From positions 124,001 to 188,000 of the forward strand of contig CANMVY010000003.1 of the NCBI GenBank assembly GCA_947501265.1: a stretch of DNA of 64,000 bases, in the 5' to 3' direction. This document shows, in pieces, positions 59,231 through 64,000 of the stretch. The stretch's first letter is position 1. The number at the start of each line of letters is the position of its first letter. The DNA is from Bacteroidota bacterium (GTDB lineage: Bacteria; Bacteroidota; Bacteroidia; UBA7662; CANHCV01). The translations under genes and the position numbers were made by a program. The notes below the pieces were generated by a model, which saw only the letters and a list, made by a program, of their open reading frames with translations, did not search any database and had not been told where the DNA came from.

Positions 59231-60022
59231 TTGATTCATTACAATACTTTCGAAATTAGTTCAGATCGCCCGTGGGTTACCTTCGTTCATGGAGCGGGTG
59301 GAAGTTCTAACATTTGGTTCAAACAATTGCGCAGTTTTCGTCAAGAATTCAATATTCTATTGTTGGATTTACGGGGACACGGTGGCCATCATCAAGGCAT
59401 GCCCAAAGATGTATTAAGCAAAAAATATACTTTCGACTCCATTGCTCAAGATATCATTGAAGTAATGGATCACCTTAAGATAGAAAAGTCTCATTTCATT
59501 GGTATTTCCTTGGGAAGCATTCTTATTCGACATTTGGCGGAGAAACATCCTGATCGGGTTGCGAGCATGATTTTAGGAGGTGCAATTCTAGAAATGAATG
59601 CGAAGTCAAAACTTTTAATTTGGCTAGGTAATAATCTGAAACACGTTTTTCCTTATTTGGTCTTGTACCGTTTTTTTGCTTTTGCGATCATGCCCAAAAA
59701 AAATCACAAGCAATCTCGAATTTTATTCATCCAAGAGGCAAAAAAACTCTATCAAAAGGAATTTTTGAGGTGGTTCAAACTCACCGCAGAGCTAAAGCCG
59801 TTGCTAAAATGGTTCCGTCAAGTTGAATTGCCAATTCCTACCTTGTACATCATGGGTGAGGAAGATTATTTGTTTCTACCATCAGTACGCGAGGTGGTTT
59901 CCCAACATCAAGCTTCATCTAAGTTGCATGTGATTCCCCAATGCGGACACGTGGTCAATGTGGAACAGCCAACGGTTTTTAACCAGGTTGCGATGAGTTT
60001 TATCACCAATCAATCGCGCTGA
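59231..60022 (+). CDS. Alpha/beta hydrolase
   Basis: 263 aa with a TTG start at 59231; the next in-frame Met is about 80 residues in, past essential strands. Motifs: FVHGAGGSSNIWF (oxyanion), LLLDLRGHGGH, nucleophile Ser in HFIGISLGSILIRHLAE, Asp in YIMGEEDYLF and His in IPQCGHVVNVEQP. The cap region is basic (about residues 135-190). It fits esterase/lipase or haloperoxidase-like enzymes; the substrate is unknown. Its last 13 bases overlap the convergent IS200-like gene. Confidence 0.88.
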   Translation: MIHYNTFEISSDRPWVTFVHGAGGSSNIWFKQLRSFRQEFNILLLDLRGHGGHHQGMPKDVLSKKYTFDSIAQDIIEVMDHLKIEKSHFIGISLGSILIRHLAEKHPDRVASMILGGAILEMNAKSKLLIWLGNNLKHVFPYLVLYRFFAFAIMPKKNHKQSRILFIQEAKKLYQKEFLRWFKLTAELKPLLKWFRQVELPIPTLYIMGEEDYLFLPSVREVVSQHQASSKLHVIPQCGHVVNVEQPTVFNQVAMSFITNQSR

Positions 60023-60447
60023 TCCTTCGACTGAAGGTATTCCATCTCTTGACGGAATGTTACCGTTTGATGGAATTTTTTCTGATTAGAAATGAAGCGC
60101 TCTACCAAATGCAAATCCCCCAAACTAACCGATAACGCTGTGAATCCAGACATCCATTCAAATCGATGGGTGAGAAGGAATGTTTGATTCACCCTTCTTG
60201 ACATTTCCCTTTTCGATTGGTCCAAAATTTCAATTAAATTGTGGCTACCGAGGTAACGAATAAGCAAATGAACATGGTCGTGGGAGCAATTGATGGACCT
60301 GGTTTCGCAGCCCATACTTTGTAAAACAGACGGCAATTCATCTTGAATCATCCGTTCTAAATCGTTCACCAATAGGTTCTGTTTGCCTTTTACCCCCAGG
60401 GTAACGTGCATCCAAAGGCTTAGCACGGGTTCTCTTCTCTTTTTCAT
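60010..60447 (-). CDS. IS200/IS605-type HUH (Y1) transposase-like protein, catalytic Tyr replaced by Phe
   Basis: 145 aa. It aligns along its whole length with TnpA of the IS200 group: an N-terminal LWMHVTLGVKGKQNLL, the HUH metal motif HVH (residues 58-60, in CSHDHVHLLIR), a FEWMSGFTALSVS segment (normally FEWQ-GYGAFSYS) and a C-terminal ERFISNQKKFHQ. In active relatives, recalled from memory, the last helix reads KYILNQ and its Tyr is the nucleophile; here that residue is Phe118. The protein is full length, but I see no IS ends nearby. It is probably an inactive or domesticated copy. REP-associated transposases are a related alternative. Confidence 0.8.
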   Translation of the reverse strand: MKKRREPVLSLWMHVTLGVKGKQNLLVNDLERMIQDELPSVLQSMGCETRSINCSHDHVHLLIRYLGSHNLIEILDQSKREMSRRVNQTFLLTHRFEWMSGFTALSVSLGDLHLVERFISNQKKFHQTVTFRQEMEYLQSKDQRD

Positions 60448-60481
60448 GGTAATGCAAGAATAGAAAAGAAAATTTAAGGAG

Positions 60482-60504
60482 CCGTTTCTTTTTTTTTGAA
60501 ACGG
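60482..60504. repeat. Hairpin with nine-base T loop (7-bp stem)
   Basis: CCGTTTC (60482-60488), nine T, GAAACGG (60498-60504), in the gap between the cyclophilin stop and the IS200-like start. It could be a weak terminator for the cyclophilin gene or a remnant of a mobile element end. Confidence 0.5.
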
Positions 60505-60524
60505 ATAAATTCTTCAAAATTGAA

Positions 60525-62351
60525 TCAATAGCGGAAGCTGGCCTTGGTAATAAAATCGCCTACCTTTAATTGATGGGCAACATCCATCCCTTGAATGACT
60601 TGTCCCCAAACGGTATACCTGCCATCCAAATGTGGAGTTGGGGCCAATGAAATGAACCATTGCGAACTTTCGGTATCGGCCCCGGCTGAAGCCATTCCAA
60701 CGGCTCCACGAACAAACGGGGCCTCTGAAAATTCACTGCGCATGATGAATCCCGGACTTCCCCAACCATCGCCTCGCGGACATCCCGTTTGAGCAACAAA
60801 ACCAGGAACCACGCGGTGAAAGAATTTGTTCGAATAATATCCATTTTCAACCAATTCAACCATTTTACTTACCGTTTCCGGCGCTAAATCTGGACGCAAT
60901 TGAATGATGATTGTTCCTCGGTTCGTTTCAAACGTAATGGTTGAAGCCATTGTTATTTTTGAATTAACCTTACCTTTTTCCGCCTCCGAAGGTTGGTGCT
61001 TGCTTTCCCATCCTCCAAAAAACTCAATGGTTTTTTGAAGTTCCAATTTCGCTTCCTCTTGTTGGGGTAACTTACATTTTCTTAAAGCTTCAAACATAAA
61101 GTCCAAACTCTTTACGTACTTTAAAAAGGGATAGGCGGGATTTCGAAGGTTTTCTGCTGCAACGCATATGGCAGCATCATCCCCAGATCGAACACATCGT
61201 TCCAAAAGAGGGTAAAAAAGGCCGCAAATGCTATCAGCCTGATCTGAATTTTGGTTGATCATGTTTTTCAACTGCTCCCCTAATGCCAACATCCCGTAAT
61301 TCCATAAAACTGGTAAATTCTCCTTTTCGCAGTACGCTAAAATTGACGAGGATTGATTTGGAATTTGCCCCATCAGTTCCAAACAAAATCCTCGAATGTA
61401 GGGATCTGAAATGGTGTCGATTTGGTTCCACATCAATTGTTCGTTGGCCTTTGAAAAGGATTGTTGAGCAATAAAAACTTTGGCTAAGGCGCAACTCACT
61501 TGACTTACCACCTGTCCGCTGTGTTCAATCGCAAATCGGGTAGCATCGCATGAACGTTTGTTTCTTTGCAAGTATTCGGCTACGGCAAGCCCAATGCTGG
61601 TATTTGTTTCTTTTTGAAATAAATAATCCAGTGTTTTTAAAATGAGGTTATTTGATGGCGATGACGAATCGGTTAAGGGCGGAGTAGCTCTAATCAATTG
61701 GACCAAATTATCCACTTCACTTTCTTTACGGATTAATTTTTTCCAAACCGGTAGCCATAATTTTTCTTCTTTCCATGCTTTCGAAAATCCGTACAAAAAG
61801 AAACGTTGTTCTGAATTTAAAGATGAAGATTTGGAGTACATGAATTTCCAAGCGTTCCATCCTTTTGTAGGTTTCAAACGGCCAAATACCGAGTACCAAG
61901 CAATCGGAATTTTTTTCTCATTTTGAAAAATTTCAAGTGCAAGGGGTTCGATGTCAAAACCATTTCCAGCCATGCACCATTGAAAGGCCCATTTTCCGGC
62001 CCATAAGGTTGCATTTTTCTTTTTATACATTTCCCAAACGGGTTTAATCCCGTCTTTTTCGCCGGTTTTAGCCAAGGCCTCTCCGGTTAATTCTAACCAT
62101 TCCTCTTGGTCGTTGGGAACCGATTCTAAGATGGTGTAGAGTTTGATGTAATCTTCTTTTCTTTTGTGTTGCCCGACCGCCCAAACGATCGTTTTTTTCA
62201 TTTCTGTAGATGAAGATGGAAAAGCCTTCCAGAGTTTTTCGATGTTTTCTTCACTGGGGTGGCTGCCCCAATCGCGAACCTGAGAAAGGGATTGAGCGAA
62301 GGAAATGGAAGAAAGAAAGAGACCGATAACGAGTCCAAAAATGTACTTCAT
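60525..62351 (-). CDS. Secreted peptidyl-prolyl isomerase (cyclophilin) with long helical N-terminal region
   Basis: 608 aa from the ATG at 62351. Signal peptide MKYIFGLVIGLFLSSISFAQ. Residues about 21-440 are helical with HEAT-like repeats and no domain I recognise. Residues about 455-608 are a cyclophilin domain: FFHRVVPGFVAQTGCPRGDG, FVRGAVGMASAGADTESSQW, HLDGRYTVWGQVIQGMDV. It should catalyse proline isomerisation in the periplasm or outer membrane; the N-terminal part may bind clients. Normal secreted cyclophilins are about 200 aa. It is 28 bases downstream of the MBOAT gene. Confidence 0.85.
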   Translation of the reverse strand: MKYIFGLVIGLFLSSISFAQSLSQVRDWGSHPSEENIEKLWKAFPSSSTEMKKTIVWAVGQHKRKEDYIKLYTILESVPNDQEEWLELTGEALAKTGEKDGIKPVWEMYKKKNATLWAGKWAFQWCMAGNGFDIEPLALEIFQNEKKIPIAWYSVFGRLKPTKGWNAWKFMYSKSSSLNSEQRFFLYGFSKAWKEEKLWLPVWKKLIRKESEVDNLVQLIRATPPLTDSSSPSNNLILKTLDYLFQKETNTSIGLAVAEYLQRNKRSCDATRFAIEHSGQVVSQVSCALAKVFIAQQSFSKANEQLMWNQIDTISDPYIRGFCLELMGQIPNQSSSILAYCEKENLPVLWNYGMLALGEQLKNMINQNSDQADSICGLFYPLLERCVRSGDDAAICVAAENLRNPAYPFLKYVKSLDFMFEALRKCKLPQQEEAKLELQKTIEFFGGWESKHQPSEAEKGKVNSKITMASTITFETNRGTIIIQLRPDLAPETVSKMVELVENGYYSNKFFHRVVPGFVAQTGCPRGDGWGSPGFIMRSEFSEAPFVRGAVGMASAGADTESSQWFISLAPTPHLDGRYTVWGQVIQGMDVAHQLKVGDFITKASFRY

Positions 62352-62354
62352 GTT

Positions 62355-62362
62355 CAAAGATG
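62355..62362 (-). promoter_or_regulatory. CATCTTTG, one-mismatch -7 element 3 bases before the cyclophilin ATG
   Basis: Third copy of this octamer with three to four base spacing to a start (see 28168 and 59219). Confidence 0.4.
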
Positions 62363-62379
62363 AGAAGAAAAGGTGGGAA

Positions 62380-63849
62380 TTAAAATTGGAAATAAATGAA
62401 GGGTTGAATGTCTGCACTAGCAACTTGTGAGACCACCCAAACAATCATGGCAAACATCAATCCTTGTAGGACAATGGGGGCGGTAGAAAACGTGGTTTCT
62501 GCCCAATCGTCTACCTTTTTCGGGCTGAAATGGAGGAATAAGCCACCCACTAACATCCAACAAACGGTTTGATAACCCCAAAAGAAATCCGGAACCAAAC
62601 TCCAATTGGTTTGATTGAAGATTTGGTTTACGACTTCCATGCCTTGTGAAAAGGAATCGGCCCGGAAGAAAATCCAACAAAAAGCAACGAAATGGAACGT
62701 AAATAAAATTCCAACCACTTTTCGCCAACCGGTTTCCGTTCCCGCTTTTCGCTTTCCCCAGCGGAGTTTGTCCAAGGCCAAAGCTGCACCGTGAAGTCCT
62801 CCCCAAGCCATGAATTTCCAGCTTGCTCCATGCCAAAGACCTCCCAAAAGCATGGTCAACATCAAGTTGATATACGTTCTAAACTTCCCTTTTCGGTTTC
62901 CTCCAAGAGCGATGTACAAATAATCTCGAAGCCAGCTGCTCAAACTCATGTGCCATCGGCGCCAAAACTCGGTAATGCTGGCACTTTGGTAAGGAACATC
63001 GAAATTGGGCACAAACCGATAGCCCATCAGCCAAGCCAATCCAATAGCCATGTCACTGTATCCCGAGAAATCGTAATAAATCTGCAAGGAATACCCGTAA
63101 ACCGCAACCAAATTCTCAAATCCAGAATACAAAAGCGGTTGATCAAACACCCGATCTACAAAGTTCACCGAAATGAAATCGGCAATCACCGCTTTTTTGA
63201 TCAATCCCGTCATGATGAGGAAAAATCCTTTCCCGATTTCTTCATTTTTAGGATTGGGATTCACTTTTGTTTGAGGCAAAAAATCGTAAGCACGAACAAT
63301 TGGGCCTGCAAAAAGCTGAGGGAAGAAAGTAACGAAGAAACAGAAATCCAAAAGGTTACGCTCTGCTTTCATGTCTCTGCGGTACACATCAATGGCGTAA
63401 CTCATCGTTTGAAAAGTGAAAAAGCTGATGCCAACGGGTAAGAAAATGTTTTGTTCTGGCCATTGCATCCCCAAAAGAGAATTGGCAGTATCAATGAGTA
63501 AATTCCAATACTTGAAATAACTCAACATTCCCATATTAAAAACAATCGAAGCGATTAGAAACAACTTCCTCTTCCATGGTGTTTCACTTCGATCGATTAA
63601 AATTCCGATGCAATAATCTACCACCGTACTGATCAACAGAAGGGCGAAAAACCAACCGTTTGATTTGTAATAAAAGAAAAGAGAGAAGGCAATAACCCAA
63701 AGATGTCGAATTTGATGGGTTTTCTTGAAAAGTGCGTAAATGGTATAGAAACCAATGAATAGCACCAAAAATAATCCGCTGTTAAAGAGCAAGGGCTCTT
63801 TGGAATTATAATTGAAAACATTCGCTATTTTTTCCCAATCAATGGTCAT
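62380..63849 (-). CDS. MBOAT family O-acyltransferase (AlgI-like)
   Basis: 489 aa from the ATG at 63849. About ten membrane segments. MBOAT signatures: FFPQLFAGPIVRA, SLQIYYDFSGYSDMAIGLA, ITEFWRRWHMSLSSWLRDYL and the catalytic His in LGGLWHGASWKFMAWGG. AlgI-type proteins pass acetyl groups across the inner membrane to exported polysaccharide. It overlaps by 11 bases the end of an SGNH hydrolase gene, the usual partner that completes O-acetylation. Confidence 0.93.
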   Translation of the reverse strand: MTIDWEKIANVFNYNSKEPLLFNSGLFLVLFIGFYTIYALFKKTHQIRHLWVIAFSLFFYYKSNGWFFALLLISTVVDYCIGILIDRSETPWKRKLFLIASIVFNMGMLSYFKYWNLLIDTANSLLGMQWPEQNIFLPVGISFFTFQTMSYAIDVYRRDMKAERNLLDFCFFVTFFPQLFAGPIVRAYDFLPQTKVNPNPKNEEIGKGFFLIMTGLIKKAVIADFISVNFVDRVFDQPLLYSGFENLVAVYGYSLQIYYDFSGYSDMAIGLAWLMGYRFVPNFDVPYQSASITEFWRRWHMSLSSWLRDYLYIALGGNRKGKFRTYINLMLTMLLGGLWHGASWKFMAWGGLHGAALALDKLRWGKRKAGTETGWRKVVGILFTFHFVAFCWIFFRADSFSQGMEVVNQIFNQTNWSLVPDFFWGYQTVCWMLVGGLFLHFSPKKVDDWAETTFSTAPIVLQGLMFAMIVWVVSQVASADIQPFIYFQF

Positions 63850-64000
63850 ACGTTTCTTTTTGAGCTCTTTCGAGCGCTTCAATCAATAAAAATCCTTGGA
63901 GGTTGTACCCCGTTTGGGTGAGATGCACGAGGTCGTCTTGGGCCAAACGTGCCCGATTCCATGTTTTCATGGATCCTTTGCCTCCCATTACTTCCCGAAA
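63839..64000 (-). CDS. SGNH/GDSL-type hydrolase, C-terminal fragment at window edge
   Basis: Only the last 53 residues are inside the window. The fragment has a GGKGSMKTWN segment and DDLVHLTQTGYNLQG, which contains the Asp-x-x-His of SGNH block V (catalytic Asp and His). The pattern is typical of the SGNH hydrolases encoded beside AlgI-type MBOATs. The stop overlaps the MBOAT start by 11 bases. The gene continues beyond 64000. Confidence 0.7.
   Translation of the reverse strand, partial: FREVMGGKGSMKTWNRARLAQDDLVHLTQTGYNLQGFLLIEALERAQKETYDH

Noticed and set aside
1-64000. tRNA, rRNA, CRISPR arrays, prophage or a defence island
   Set aside because: No cloverleaf, rRNA-like stretch, repeat-spacer array, phage gene or defence gene was seen; gaps are short and filled by terminators and promoters.

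Overview
The window reads as a stretch of core chromosome from a member of the Bacteroidota, most likely the Flavobacteriales. The indicators are a gliding-type GldB homologue beside nadE, a secreted protein with a type IX (T9SS) C-terminal sorting domain, a DUF5606 gene coupled to purQ, a GWxTD-domain protein, a mevalonate-pathway cluster, a single-subunit cytochrome b succinate dehydrogenase, and many copies of the Bacteroidota promoter element TAnnTTTG. No rRNA, tRNA, CRISPR array or prophage was seen. Coding density is very high and the only gap of about 300 bases (2104-2407) holds a repeat.

Layout: 1-3457 holds a MacAB/LolCDE-like efflux pair (permease cut by the left edge), a dispersed inverted repeat, a thioredoxin-like and an SRPBCC protein. 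3508-8350 holds an unknown secreted protein, a KefB-type antiporter, a DUF1003 protein, a TIP30-like oxidoreductase and an acyltransferase-like membrane protein. 8394-15781 holds mtgA, dnaX (split by a 10-A run into gamma and tau frames), a GT2 glycosyltransferase, a GWxTD protein, WbqC, Nif3 and a zinc-ribbon coiled-coil protein. 15879-18725 is the isoprenoid cluster (mvaD, mevalonate kinase, UbiA). 18743-24250 holds nadE, a beta-barrel protein, gldB, folK, a deoxynucleoside kinase and an MscS channel. 24292-28713 holds a PrcB-like protein, a CBS protein, a tail-specific protease, yaaA and dcd. 28802-31350 is rplM-rpsI-rpsB-tsf. 31500-38790 holds a T9SS cargo, a membrane-bound AraC regulator, DUF5606-purQ, manC-pdxH and nfu. 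38844-42381 is sdhCAB. 42442-48411 holds a CapK-like adenylate enzyme, lon, rsgA and a DEAD-box helicase. 48412-56690 is a run of minus-strand operons (FkbM, YqgE, pruA; rnr, peptide-ABC ATPase, TPMT, HDAC-like). 56775-64000 holds a UvrD/PcrA helicase, an alpha/beta hydrolase, an IS200-like HUH protein, a cyclophilin with a long helical N-terminus, an MBOAT acyltransferase and the tail of an SGNH hydrolase.

Most genes are housekeeping: translation and ribosome assembly, nucleotide and cofactor supply, protein quality control, isoprenoids, succinate oxidation, and surface polysaccharide modification (manC, GT2, WbqC, FkbM, MBOAT, SGNH).

The two strongest unusual signals are not accessory islands. 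First, dnaX continues in the -1 frame across a run of ten A residues, which predicts gamma/tau production by slippage. Second, nine genes carry an exact TAnnTTTG promoter element 3-6 bases before the start codon, and eight more carry a one-mismatch version, which predicts widespread leaderless or nearly leaderless transcripts; in one divergent pair both start codons lie in a single CATG. A degenerate HUH transposase-like protein with Phe at the expected catalytic Tyr is a third point of interest.
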